Shown here piece after piece: positions 1 through 12,942 of a stretch of 64,000 nucleotides of DNA (its first letter is position 1; the number at the start of each line of letters is the position of its first letter). Location: positions 7,626,001 through 7,690,000 of the forward strand of contig NC_087092.1 of NCBI RefSeq assembly GCF_963855985.1, in the 5' to 3' direction. The notes below the pieces were generated by a model. That model was not told where the DNA came from. It searched no databases and worked only from the letters and a program-made list of their open reading frames with translations. This stretch comes from Ostrinia nubilalis (Eukaryota; Arthropoda; Insecta; Lepidoptera; Crambidae). A program made the position numbers and the translations under genes.

Positions 1-480
1 TCAGCGTGTAGGAGGATTTCCAGTGGAGGATGGTAAGGATCAACTTTAGTTAAACTATTCACAGCTTCAAAAACATTACAATTAGGCACATTAGTCAAGA
101 CCAAATCAAGAATTTTGTTGTTAACATTAATAATTTCGTTGGATTGGGTTAAATTATTCATATGCGTAAAGTCTATCAGATCACGACATTGCCCTGGATA
201 TGGATTTGAATGAGAATGAGGACCCGCAGGACCGTTAATCTGTTTCCAGTCAATGATACTCATATTAAAATCTCCAATTAAGACTCTTTGAAAGTTATTA
301 ATGTTTTCTGATACAGAATTATAGTTATCCAAAAAATGATTCAGAGTAGTTTTATGAACTGGAGGGGGTAAATAGACTGCGCAAACTGCAATTTTAAGAC
401 CGGATCCAGCATCTATGGTATCTCATTTCATAGTTATAGGTACTAGTCCATTAATCTTCCAGTGTGAAAAATTAAGAACT
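1..480 (-). mobile_element. LINE endonuclease-domain fragment, cut by window edge
   Basis: Reading the minus strand from about 422 down to 1 gives a frame with no stop that runs off the left edge (about 140 codons). It has the landmarks of the APE-type endonuclease of non-LTR retrotransposons: VYLPPP, then IGDFNM, then LDLVLTN, then DPYHPPLEI. In known families this domain nicks the target DNA before reverse transcription. A TGA at 423-425 interrupts the same frame just upstream, and related-looking sequence continues to about 480, so the copy is probably dead. Jockey, CR1 and I-type elements share these motifs and the clade was not resolved. The reverse transcriptase, if present, lies left of the window. 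Confidence 0.8.
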
Positions 481-3400
481 CAGTGAAAAGTAAAAAAGGA
501 TTGGAGTTGATTTAATTAAATTACAGAGGAAAAATTGTAGAGTCCTGCCGGATTTATTGGAGAAATATATCATTTGATGAATAAAGACATTAGTTGAAAT
601 TTAAACAGTTATAGATACAAGTTCAACACTGTATAAATGGATAGGTTTGAATAAGTGCATGCGATGCATATACATATAGGGAATAAAACTAATACCAGCT
701 ACTGGTAGTAAGTGATAAGAGATAAGTATGCATTTAAAAGCTAGTGCCGTCGTCAAATATCGCTTCACTGCAGCTATATTTCATCGATAAAAGATATTTC
801 CTCCGGGTATATTTGCTAGCTTACGAGCTGTATTACGTCTCCCCGATAACAGAGCAAACACTTTTCACGCGCCTTGCACTTTACAACGAGACCTTCGGGA
901 TTTTATAACTTTACTTCAACCCGAGGAAATCTTAGAAATGAACCAACAATTTCAGTTTCAAACCACAAACTTTGCTCTATTCGATGAAGAAGCCTTATCA
1001 ACCTTATGTAGTCTCGGTCGTAAATTCTTTCAGATACTTTACTTGGTCAAAATCAATCCGGTCGCGTAAACTAAACGCCCGCCCAGGGTTCTTTTATTAC
1101 TCTGATCGTTACTTATAAAAAGGTCATTTCCTTTTATAGGCTAGCTCTTTGGACGCAATGCAATCGTTACGACAGTATCCACAAACGTTGAATAGACATC
1201 AATTGCGCGATAAAACTCAAGGACATCGCGATACTACACTTGTCCATAATCCTCCTTAAGTTACGACCCGAAAGTTGACAAAACTTATACTTCCATATTT
1301 GTGTCCTCTCCTCTTATGGATCCGAAAGAAATGATCGCAAATATGCGAGGGTTAGGGCATGCGTAATATCTTGAAGGGGATGGCCACAGAGTTATTCAAG
1401 TATCTTACGCAGGTACACAACTGGGGGTTATTAGGTAAATACAATCGCGACCGGTCGCGCAATAATCGCTGTCAAACTTGCAAACTTTCGGAGTGATAAG
1501 GTCAAAGTCAGGGATTATCGCCGGGTGCTTGCTATTAATATAAGTAATGTAGAGATGGGTCATCGTTAGGCTGACAATGGGTTTGACTCCGAAATATTTC
1601 GGTTTCCCTTTCACTAAAGTTTGCTAAATCTGTCATACAGTTAGGGCCTTTATACCTATACCTATCCCCACTTGCTGATAAAGGCTATTACATAAGCCAT
1701 AGATTAGACACAGAACTATCTGACACTATCAGGGGTCGGTGAAACTACCCCTATAGATGACATGAAAATAACTTAAAATATCTTCTTTAACAGAATAATA
1801 TTTTAGAATTGATCAAACATTATTGAGATTTATTTGATCGCATTTCCTTTCACTGACTGGCGAAGGAAAGAGCCCATTTGGTTTAAAGGGATAGTAAACA
1901 CTTGAGAATCGGGTCTTGTAGTTTAGGAAATATTGTCCCCGAGATTTCGCGCCCCGTGTCACGTTTCCCGCTCCGTCAACAACCCTTATTATGCGAAAAC
2001 CTTGAACATGAGAAAGAACTGAAATATTTAATAAATAAAAAATACATTTACATAGTAGGCACCTACTTTCCACTCTAAGTAATGGAGTTTTCTTTGTGTT
2101 ATTTAAGTTACAAACAAATCTCTTCGAGAGTTCGCACTCAACTCTTTTATCAATTTCGCAAAGCTTAGACTTTCTATTCGCTGGCATTAAATTTTCTTTC
2201 GCTTTTTCACCAAGTTTTGTTTGGTCTTTTATGATTTTTGTTCAAAATTAAATCCTATGATCTTCATGATAAACATTCTTTACAGATTAGGTAAAAGTAA
2301 GTACTTATTATAGAAATAGCATAGGTAACACCAAGATGTAGTCCTTATATGATTAGAGGATCAACGTACCGACGCATCACGTACTTACTGGGCAAGTGGG
2401 CATACCTACATTTATTCTGCTATCGCTGTTCCCTAAATATAAGTACTTCTGACAGGTTTACTTCTCTATCCGGTAATTTAATGAAATTCCTTTTGAAACT
2501 ATGCAAACACTTCGTTCAACAGAGGTAACAAATCGTTGTTCATGTTCGCTATTCATCTAAATCAAAGCTATTGTGCCTGAGTAATATGTATAGTAATATT
2601 AAGTATGTTCAAAAGTAAAAGGTTTCAACAATCAACCGTCGTGTAGTCTACCACAATTTATGCTGTACAATTTTGTTTTAATAGGTCCCTACCTGAGGAA
2701 CTCGTAAAATCCCTAGCATTAACACGGAATTAACTAGGCCCACCTTGACATAGCTAATGATAATAAACTGGATCGGCCAATAAAGCTTGATTAATTGGGT
2801 GAAGATTCCGAACCCGGCGAATCTCCATTAAATATCGTTTTAATATTTTAAAATACTCCAATAAAGCTATAGAGCCTTAAAATATGAAATCCTGAAGAGT
2901 CCTTGAAAGAATGAAGAACTCGCAAGATTGAGATTGGAGCGAATAATTTTCTTTCTATGGAGCTTTCTGGGAGATTCTGCTGAAGGCATGGGCTTAAAAC
3001 TTGAACGCGGCCATTGAATACAAAATTATTATATTAATTTTAATAAAGAGTTTTTAGCATTATAATTCAAATAATCAGAAACATTTTAACTAATTATAAA
3101 GATAAGAAAAGTACGTTAAGTAAATACTGATATTTTCAGTGATTCAGTGGCTAGATCTGGCTAGATTCAGTGAAACTTGGTTCGATTCTTAAGAGACCAC
3201 AATAGTATAAAATTCTTAGGTACATGACTAGTTGTACATTACAGGCATGACTCAATGTAAACTCAAAATGGATTTGCTACTTCCGAGGACACGTTAAAGC
3301 GTCTGTCTGATTGAGCCGAGTCCGAAGTTTATGGCGGCTTATAAGGCTTTGACCTCAGTTGCTATTTAACTTAAAAGAACTTATAAAAAGATCACTTAGG

Positions 3401-5340
3401 CGATTGCTTTTCTACACGGATAACAGAGCGTCCACGAAACTAGTCAGGATAAATTCCAGGAATTCCTTTCTTCAAGAGCCAGAACAGTTCAGGTTAGCCA
3501 CAAGATTTCTTGTTAACTTAAGTAAGATTAACAACTCCAATATAAACCACCGCACACAGCAGCATATTAAGTGTGAGTTTCATAATATGAATACACATCC
3601 CCGGGGAATTTAATCTTACATAAAGTAATGTGCAATACTGAGTAGAAACGTGACGTGCATCGTACGAGTAGCAGATTGCAGATTATGACCGGCCGATATG
3701 GCGCCAGTTTCAATTAACCAACTGTTATTTCTGCTCGTTGCTGAATCGGCAGCGCATTGACCGAACCTCCTCAGTAAAATTAGCTGCATATTCCGTGCAC
3801 TATACTGCAGTCATGACCGCTATGAAGTTATTTCTAGTCGGATAATCGGGTGCATATGCCAGTGAGATTGTTAAACGCGAAAGACACAGAATATTACGGC
3901 ACCCTAAAATATTCTACGTACCTATGTTATTAAAATACTTTGTGCGTGAATCATTTTACATTTTCGCGCTTTATCCTCGTTAATTTTTCATGCAATCTCA
4001 CCAGACAAGACAAGAAACTAATTCAAAAGTTCTAACAGGTTTGTTAAAATTTCATTAAACAATTATGTTTAATTCATACCCATTCATCAAGTCGAAGTTT
4101 ACGCAGTAAATATAGGAATGGGAAGCGGGTCCAAATGGACGCATTAACATGCATTGATAAATCTACCCAAACCTCCGCTTTCCGAAAGCGTTGACTCTTA
4201 TTCAGATAATGCCTATAATCTGTAAAATGTTTTGAGCACTGACAACGTCTACTGGAAGTCCGAACTCTCCTTTAAACAAATTCGCTAACTTACTAATTGG
4301 CAAAAAGTTTTGCACCCTATCAGATATTGTTTTGGCAGTTTGATAACTAATCAACGCAGAGAAGCAATCAACATTCTTGTTGTTATAGGTGTATAATTTC
4401 ATCAACCTTTCATTAACAGTTAGCTATTCGTAACTTCATATTTCGCGGAATGAACTTGAACATGTTTGTTAATATTCGGTTACGCGAAATCTATCTAACA
4501 TTTGCAGGTCAAGGCGTTTGTAAATCTGTAAACAAAAGTGCGCTGGAAACAGCTGAATTCTAAGTGCGTTCTATTTTTAGAAGCTCTCATGAAGTGAAAT
4601 GAAAAGATTCGCGTGTCGGGTACGGTTCACTTTGACGACCGCTAAGAAATTGTCGCTAGAAACGACAACACGCCGGGACGTCATAGAACACGTAGGTAGG
4701 TAGGTACATAAGTATATGCGAGACTCATCAGCGATGCGGCGCTTGCATAGTAGGTAAACGTAGATGAGCTGACTTTTCCAAAGCGCGGTGACTTATTCTG
4801 GAAAATGGGGCATTTTATGTGAATTTAGAATTTCTGGGATCTCTCATATTTTAATCTCTATTTTCAAATGAATACTTATGTATGTTTTACGAACACGGAA
4901 AACATTATGTAAGGATAGACATAGATTAAGTACACATCCTATGTATCATTACAAAAAATGGCCAAAGTTTTTACGCGATTGCCCTTGAAAAGTGCCTACA
5001 CACGACCACCTTAAAGCCCAAAGGACCAGACGAGTATTTCTTTTTCCAGCTATCAAATTATATGGCCTAATGCTATGTCACGAACTTATGAAGTTCACTC
5101 GTATTCCCTGGATGATACTCGAAACGTAATAAACATTTTGTCACTTTCTTTCAGTATAGTCTGTATAGTAAGTGTTCAATGTATTCTTATATTTATATTA
5201 CTTTCACTAGTTAGACGAAAACCTTTTTCAATATTTCAGACATTTTTCATGTGATGGCATTCCAAATATGCCTTTCGGTAATATTGGAAAGTACATAAAA
5301 ATATTACCAACATAAACATTTACCTTGACCCATCACATTT
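426..5340. other. AT-rich stretch without recognisable gene
   Basis: Apart from the LINE remnant at its left end, nothing codes convincingly here. The longest open frames (124 codons on the minus strand at 1813-2187, 84 codons at 3359-3613) show no domain, no repeat and no splice pattern that would make them exons. The stretch could be intergenic or part of a first intron of the downstream potassium-channel gene, whose first coding exon was not found. Confidence 0.5.
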
Positions 5341-5347
5341 AGTATAT

Positions 5348-5828
5348 ATGTTACGGTCAAAGTGATAAATGTGAAAATTATGAATAATCGCCGGTTATTA
5401 TGAATAATTACCGCATGATTTGGTTAATGTGATTAATATGAGGTCATTTATGTGTGTATAAAACTAAATAGGCGGCTTAAGGGTGGCCCAAGGGCCACCC
5501 CCGCCGCACCTTAACCTATTTTTCACTTTAAATCAAAACATTATGTTATAGGCATCATGGAAAAGTAATATTATGCAAGAAACATTCCAAACTCATTATG
5601 CCAAATTATATTAATATATGATATCAAAACGTTCAAAAGTTTTTCTGTACACGAGCACGTACACAAGATGTTGTTTTCTTTTAAGAAATTTGTTAGTACT
5701 AAGGTTGAATTATTAAATAATCACTGTTAAATGTGATTAATTTATCACTTTTACCGCGACTGTCGGTAATTATTCATAATAACCGGTTATTATTAATAAT
5801 TTTCAATTTATCACATTAACCGTAACAT
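5348..5828. mobile_element. Foldback MITE, about 480 bp, long inverted ends
   Basis: The first and last ~100 bases are inverted copies, starting ATGTTACGGT and ending ACCGTAACAT. Both arms carry the motifs GTGATAAAT and CCGGTTATTA. The flanks are TA-rich (TATAT left, ATAC right). A second small hairpin, GGGTGGCCC-AA-GGGCCACCC, sits in the middle near 5484-5505. There is no coding capacity. The structure fits a miniature inverted-repeat element; the family is not known to me. Confidence 0.7.
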
Positions 5829-5921
5829 ATACAGTGAAAAAAGGACGTGACATTTTGAAATACTTTGCGTATATTCGCGTTTGACGCCGGAATAGGGTTG
5901 ATGTCGGTTCCGAACGATATA

Positions 5922-6304
5922 CAGGGTTATTTTTGTAAAATACAACCTCACAGGAATACATAACTGACATTATAAGCCACAACATTTGTTCTATGAGTTT
6001 TAGCATACTCAATAAACTAGAAGTTGATTGTTATAACCCAACAAAAAATATATTTCAAGTATTATAGCACTGTCGTAATATTTGTAAGTCTATGACTCAT
6101 TTATAAACAAAAAAAACGATGTGACACTTGTTTTTGTATCTGATCTTGGTGATGCGCGTAGATTTATATCTAAACAATATAAAAAAATAGAATTTACAAT
6201 TTTGGTATGAAAAATTATACTAACGAATTTTCAAATATCGTAGAACAATGTTGATGTCAATTATCTAGACCTGCGAAGTTACTGGTGTTTCACAAATCAC
6301 CCTG
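5922..6304. mobile_element. Degenerate TA-flanked MITE with CAGGGT ends
   Basis: The left end begins CAGGGTTATTTTTGT and the right end, read inverted, begins CAGGGTGATTTGTG. Each is bordered by TA, as expected for Tc1/mariner-type target duplication. The arms are only partly complementary, so this is an old copy. It carries no ORF of note. Confidence 0.5.
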
Positions 6305-7903
6305 TATAAGCACCTGCCTGCGCCCCAGCCTCCCCGGCACTCCCCATCAATCTAGCCAGGCCTTTTTGACGGATCAAGTTTGCGGCTGTCGGAACTGATT
6401 CATTGCGTCACAATATATTCAGGTAGTCTTTTTTATTCAGCGAATTTCCTTAAATTTTGTTGCAAAAGCCAGTATCGTCCTCAAATAACACTTACCGTCT
6501 CAGCGAATATAAAAACATTATTTTTTATCGCCCCTTTCGCTTTTTCCGAGTTCTCAGAAGCGTTACATAAGTAAAATCTTTTACGAAGTTGAAATCAAAA
6601 TGTTGAACGCATTTCCATGTTAAGCTAAGCTCGACTCGAGAAACATTAAAGATTACATACAGCTTATGTAAAGTGGAACAAAAAACAATGGATTAGACTC
6701 TATCTTTTAAGTAATTGTGGTAAATAACAATACATAAATCCTTGAACATTTTACTATGCTTTCTAGTCCCAAACTATACAAACAAGAATGTTCATGTAAT
6801 GTTTATATACTGCGGGACATTTAATACAATGCTTCATCGCAGCAATTTCTAGTAGAAAGGCTACTAAAATCTACAACTAGTATAAATAATGATCTGTGTT
6901 GCAGCCTACACAAAATAATATCGAATAAAGCATTTTCCGAATACAAAACTTCGAACTCGTACGAGCTATTTTGTTTCTGCAGTCGTCACAGGCAGTGTGT
7001 AATTTCATCAAGTCCGCGCTCGGGCACGTCGACACAGCCCTTTCAATTTGCTTTGTGATGTAAATGCGCATTGATGCCGTTAACGCCCCAAAGACACGTG
7101 ACGAAAAAGCTTAACATCCCATTATTGACGTCATTTATGTATAAATCAATTCCGTCCACCTTTGTCCGCGGTCGTAAGACCTCCAATATTTAAGTGTGAT
7201 TGATGATTTTGCCATTGTGAAAACCCACACTGTTTTGACCTACTTTCTATTTGCGAGAAATTTTGGCAAGAATTTAATCTGTGAATTCGGACAATGGCTC
7301 ATAATGAATCCCCATGGATTTATTTTCTTTCTGAAAAATCGCAATTTCCCGAAATTGTACATTATAGTATTTTTGTATTGGTAGTAGAGATCCGTATGTG
7401 ACTCAATAAAACTAAAACAATAGTCATGTACCGCCGCAACTTAGTAATAGGATACTTCCATGGAATAGTTCTCTCAAGTTGGGCTTTGCGGAATTGCCCT
7501 GACGTTGTTTGTTTTGAAGTCATAAGACGTTAAATATACAGGGCTATTTTTCGCCAATTTCCCTTAAATGATAAGAAACTTACAAATGTATTTATCAAGT
7601 CTACTTAAGGAAGTAGGCAAAAACTCTCCCCCGAGAGAGCACAATTTATTACAACTGACTTATCATTTATTTAAGCGTCAGAATTATCCTCTAAAGATCT
7701 TATAAATTAACATAATTAACTACCCTGTGTATTTCACTTTTTGTAAAGGTTTAGTTAATTTTCAGTGAGTCAATTCGTTCCAGAAAATGTCAAGTTAACT
7801 GAGAGAAAGAAGTAATTTTTAGGTAGTTATAAATTGATTATGTAGAATTGTAGAGTTACCTATAACATTATAAACCAAAACAGTAAAAAAATACATGAAC
7901 TAA
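6305..7903. other. Gene-free stretch with a dispersed repeat fragment
   Basis: No exon was found. Positions ~6729-6783 (ending in CTAGTCCCAAACTA) resemble 50340-50400 (CTAGTCCCAAACTAAG), so this is a fragment of an interspersed repeat present at least twice in the window. Short open frames here have no recognisable domain. Confidence 0.45.
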
Positions 7904-8021
7904 GGCTGGGTTGCACCATCATAATTTAACTTTAACAAACGTCAAAAATCTGTCAAACTCCATTCAAAAAGCACCTGTTATCGTTATAGTTACGGTCAAA
8001 ATTAAGTGGTGCAACTCAGCC
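7904..8021. mobile_element. Small MITE (family epsilon), 118 bp
   Basis: The ends are GGCTGGGTTGCACCA and TGGTGCAACTCAGCC, imperfect inverted repeats, with TAA on both sides (7901-7903 and 8022-8024). The interior contains a GACAGATTTTTGACG-like motif. Related copies sit at 23883-24002 and 25280-25397, inside another element. A 3-bp TAA duplication is compatible with PIF/Harbinger-type insertion, but that is inference. Confidence 0.7.
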
Positions 8022-10367
8022 TAAGTTTCACGAAGAGCTTCCTACGAGCTGAATATTTCCTGAAAACTAAAGCCGAACAAAGCTTGCCTGTAGCTTACTA
8101 ATCATTCAATATTCAGCTTAATATCTATCTGCATTAAAACGCGAGAAGAGTTTTTAGTCTCCCGGTGCAAAGTAGGAGTTACACAAAGTGCTGCAAAGGA
8201 AGTTTCGAAATTAAACGTTTATAGTCCACTCGGCGTGGGCCGCGGGCGTCATCGGTCGGAGGGCGAGAGAGCCCGCCGCGAGAGCTATACTAGGGCTGGC
8301 CTTAATACGGGCTAGTAGACCTATAAAACTACTGTTGTTAGTACAATATTGGAAGAATAATTTTCCCTACAGATTTTGAACGGATTCTTTAGTAGAGGTT
8401 TCAAATAAGTTGTGAAAGTTTTACATTTCTTTATTCTGAAAATCAAAATCTTACAAAATAATTCTAATGTTTATCTAACGAACACACCGTCACATAATAA
8501 TGGAAACAGGTCTTCATTCTACTCAAATACTCCTCAATATTTACAAACATTATCTTGGCACTCTTCAGAACTGACCTTTCCACCCCTATAACACGCACAA
8601 TTTCCCGTTTTCCTTGTTTTCTTTACGTTCAGTCAGTTTCTTTTACCCACGATTATAAGTGTGTAACAATATAAAGTATTAAATGACGTGTATCAAACTT
8701 ACCTACTACTTACTTAAAGCACAGAATCGTATAGTAAAAAAAAAATCATGCGAGGAGGGTAATATTAAACGGAAAAACAAACTGGCCAGCTATAATCATA
8801 ATGACGCAAACCACAATAAAAAAAAGTTTCTAATTATTTTTTTTAGAAGCTAAGTGATTATTTCAACACAAAGATTTGTTTTTATCGGCTCAAATGTCTC
8901 GACCTCCTTGTGCAAGCGTGCGTGCTGGCCACCAAGAAATTAAACGCTTTATTTTTTATCACTCTTCTTTTGTTATTTTTAAGAAAAATGCGTGTCGTTT
9001 TCGTCTTACTGCGAAATGCTTTCTAATCTACGTTAGAAAATCAAACTTTTCAATTTGTCTCAATCGATTAGTGAGCTACGTCAATACAATTTACCAGCAT
9101 AATAGTAGGTGAGTGTATCTAAATATTTGCGGTAATAAAACTAGTTTAGACAGCGGGATAGTCGTATAGTATTAATGGATTAAGTGTTTATAAAGCTAAA
9201 CCATGTTCGCTGTCTGGCACCCCTACCGACGGCGGGCCAACTGAGAACAATCAAAAGTTTAACCTAACCTCCCCGGAGTCCGCTATTGCCTTTGTATAGT
9301 TGCTTAGACAAGAACATAATTTTCGCCTTATAAATCATAACACAACTTCGATACTTTTGTAATTAAGTTATTACTGGTTTTCAATTTATGACAGGAATGT
9401 TCGAAGTTGTGTTGGTTGGAATTCAATTAATATTTTCGTACTTAGTCCCGCCGCGAAGGTGTCATTGATATCTGTATAAATGAAGAAAATGTATTATTTT
9501 GTCTTTCGGATTCAAAAAAAAAAATATTGAGAATAAAACCTACTTAAATAGGTAACGTAATTGTTTTTATTCGTGTCTTCACAAAAATCGAACCTCGGAA
9601 CCCTGATGTCTAGACTCAATTAAGTAATTGCAAATTATGCTAATAGAATAGGTACGGGTAATTAATATTGTTAGACGTAACGTTAACTCGTACACATACA
9701 GAAAAATTCGCAAGCTTTGTTGCAGCTTGGTACCTTTTATTATTTATGCCACGGATAAATAAATGAGAATCGCAAGATGAGATGCAGAGATTAATTAAAA
9801 GTTTCTCCGTGAAACTAATTATCGTTCTCACTTGGAACGTGTTTGAGAGAAGCTTTGTTCTCTAACATTATATCATCTGAAACGTGGATTAATATCACCT
9901 TTATTAACATGATAATTCTTGCTCTTATCATGAAATTTTTGCATGATTTCCAGCAAAAATATCTGAGAAATGATCCCAATTAAATGTAGGCGTACGTGCA
10001 ATAAAATGCAGAGGACATTTATACAAATTTTTGAGCACCGCCCAAGTGAAATTGATCGTCCATTTATTTTGAAGCCTGTCTGGCCTATTTCGTTTTTATT
10101 AAAAAGTAAATCTCCCCTTTATCGCCTTTTCAATGGTAAAAAGAGTTTGAAAGAAGCTTAGCAAGATTTCAAAGTAGCTTTATCTAACGCAATATGGCTA
10201 AAATAATAATACGAGACAGAATATTTTAGCTCTTTAGATTGCAAAATTCTGAGTTGCCTATTTTAAAAATAAATGTTGTAATAAATTACTAAATTCAATT
10301 CAGGTTTTATGGTATTATTAGGCAATTACCTATCATAAAAAGTTTTCAACGGGCCTCTAGAGAACTT
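8022..10367. other. Gene-free stretch with one GC-rich island
   Basis: No coding exon was recognised. Positions 8228-8300 are conspicuously GC-rich for this region (CGGCGTGGGCCGCGGGCG, then GAGAGCCCGCCGCGAGAG). This could be a 5' untranslated exon or promoter of the downstream channel gene, but no start codon with a plausible peptide was found on either strand. Confidence 0.35.
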
Positions 10368-11327
10368 TTAACACGTTGAGTGCGAAACCAGGTCTATAGA
10401 CCTTGTGTACGTCTCGCTTACCGTGCGGCTAAGAAAATTATAGTCTTCCTTGTCGTGCGAAAGGCATAGCTTCAATTGGGTCCGGTGTAGGAAAGTGATG
10501 AATATATATCTATGATGTATTCTTAAAATAGAATCCAATGATGTACCTACCTTAATACCAGGTTTTTAGACCTGGTACCGCACGGAAGTAATAAAAAGTC
10601 TTCACAATGCGAAACCAGGTCGAAGCACCTTGTACCCTGCGCACCTGGTACCGCACCCCACGCTAGCTTCGTGCAGCCAGTGTTGCCTCGCATCGTAAGA
10701 AACGCACATGTCGACATGGCGTCAAGAGAAACAAACAAAATCAAAACTGCAAATTGATTATAATTTAATTTGCTACACGATTTATTGCTAATTAAATAAT
10801 GTTTTTCGTGACAAACATTTGAAGTTGTAACTAAATGTTATTAAATAATGTTTTCTTTAAATATAGCTTATTTAAGTATTTATGCACGTATGTCTTATTT
10901 GTAAAATATTTAGACTAAATTATTAAAACATTTTTGTTTGTTACTTTTTTAAATTTTTATTAAAACTTAATTTAAACTATCGATATTTGTATTTCACATC
11001 CCTAGAATACCCACCAGACTTCCCTACTTCAGTGCGGCACAGGGTGCATAAGCCTTGTATTTTGAATATAGCTATAATTTTTATACTAAACAAGTTATTC
11101 ACGAACGCCTTCAGGTGTATGTCAATAAATGCATTATTATTAATATTCAAAGGAAAAAAACACAATATCTATTAACATGAAGCCAAAAATAAAATTAATA
11201 TATCTTAAATATTACAAGGTCTTTAAGCCTTGTGCCGTCACAATGTAAGTTTTAATACCAGGTTTACTGACCTTGTACCGAAGGAATGGAAAGTATTAGA
11301 AAGTTACTGCCGCAGCAAAGGTGTTAA
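10368..11327. mobile_element. TTAA-flanked piggyBac-like non-autonomous element
   Basis: The element is bordered by TTAA on each side. Its ends are TTAACACGTTGAGTGCG on the left and, inverted, TTAACACCTTTGCTGCGG on the right, which are partly similar. Inside both ends are repeats of a palindromic motif CCAGGT-n-ACCTTG/ACCTGGTACCG (10389, 10559, 10614, 10646, 11215, 11262). TTAA target sites are typical of piggyBac-type elements. No transposase frame is visible. Confidence 0.55.
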
Positions 11328-11555
11328 TAATCCTCGCTCGATTTACCAAACATTTAAAAGCAAAACAAACAATGGCTATACAAATAAATTAGGTAAAAGC
11401 TGAATATTCTTGCATTTTGAAGTAGGTAGTTTGTTCGTGATCAGCTTTTACGTTAAGCCACTTCAATCTGAGTACGTAAACAAAAGATAAAGTTCATTAA
11501 CAAATGAATGTCAGGAAATTATTAAAACAATAAAAAATATCAGTCACATTATATA

Positions 11556-12233
11556 CAGGGTGGAAACGATAAGTGATCTCACTCGATTATTTCTAAACTA
11601 TACAAGATATCAATAAACTAGTTACTGGTCCTGAAAGTGCTTCATAAACTCTATCAAACGGTATTAATAATAGGTTACAGAATAAACTGGATCTATCCGA
11701 AAATTCAATGTTTTCAGTTTCCATTCATTTAGTAAAGTCACATTATTTTAAAAACTACACATGATATCGTAAAACTGATTACTGATTCTAAAAGTGCATC
11801 ACAAGCTCTATCCAATGGTATCAATAATAGGTTACAGAATAAACTGGATCTATCCAAAAATTCAATGTTTCTTTCTTCCATACATTTAGTACAACCACAG
11901 TCATGACACTCATCTCTTGACAATATTATAGCAAGTAAAGCCTAAAACCAATGTTTTCCATGAATAATTTTAAATAAGAATACAATTTACGAGTTTATTT
12001 TAAGAGTTTATTATTAAATAGAAAAATTACACTTCTAATATTGTGTGGCTGGCATACATTTAGTATGGAAGCTGGAAACATTGAATTTTCAGATAGATCC
12101 AGTTTATGCTGTACCCTATTATTGGTACCGTTTGAAAGAGCTCATGAAGCACTTTCAGGATCAGTTACCACTTTTTCAATATCTTGTATAGTTTAGAAAT
12201 AATCGAGTGAGATCACTTAACGTTTCCACCCTG
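11556..12233. mobile_element. Foldback MITE copy A, 678 bp, CAGGGTGG ends
   Basis: It starts CAGGGTGGAAACGATAAGTG and ends with the inverse, CACTTAACGTTTCCACCCTG, between TA dinucleotides. Almost the whole length is palindromic: the motif AGAATAAACTGGATCTATC recurs in both orientations. A second full copy lies at 42031-42699. TA flanks and short CAGGGTG ends fit a Tc1/mariner-type MITE. It has no transposase. Confidence 0.8.
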
Positions 12234-12697
12234 TATACATAGGTATTAGGTTCTTGTTTATTAGAGTTTATTTCGAGTCTTATAACATTAAGATCTTGGT
12301 TTATTACATTTGGATGAATCTCAGTAAAATATCACTTAACAACAATGAAATCGAAATAAGTACAGGCACAGAAGATATCTTACGTGCCGCACATTACCCT
12401 TACGAAATTGCCATCGTTCTGTGGATAATCCGAAGCGTATAAGAATGGATTAAATTAACGTGAATTTGTAAACAAAAGAACCTGTTTGAATCATACAATC
12501 TGATGTTGTGGTAGTAATCAGCTCTGCGTGATATTGTGAAAAGGATTAACTGTAAATACTGTTTATAATCATTCTTTCTGACACTCATGTCATTTGCAGT
12601 GTTATTCAACTTTGAAACTTTATAATTAGTGTTCAAAGAATTTTCTCAATGGAATCAGTGATTTTAGATAATTCATACTTAGGTACATACAAATTAT

Positions 12698-12757
12698 TGA
12701 TGGAGGGAGGCCTTTGTTCAGCAGTGGATGTCCTGTGGCTGAAATGATGATGATACT
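12698..12757 (+). mobile_element. RTE-like LINE 3' tail fragment
   Basis: Positions 12700-12745 read GGAGGCCTTTGTTCAGCAGTGG..., then GGCTGAAATGATGATGAT. They match the 3' end of the RTE-like elements at 26128, 47250 and 52133, which encode QQWTSFG. Here the tail is a TGATGA repeat rather than the GAAC repeat of the other copies. It lies about 190 bp upstream of the first detected Elk exon. Confidence 0.7.
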
Positions 12758-12942
12758 TACATTAGGTGTAAAAATCAGCTAGTCTGTTAGTGTAAGTAAC
12801 CTTTATACCTAGCGCTTAACTGAGTCAGTTCCTGAGGTATGAGAGCGGCACGGCGGAAGGTTTGACTTAACACAAAGGTTACCTACCTCAAACATCAGGG
12901 GGACTTCAGATTTGTTCTAATGATTAATTTTTTGGCCCACAG

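Noticed and set aside
1813..2187. 124-codon minus-strand frame
   Set aside because: No domain, no repeat identity, no splice or promoter support; composition is ordinary.
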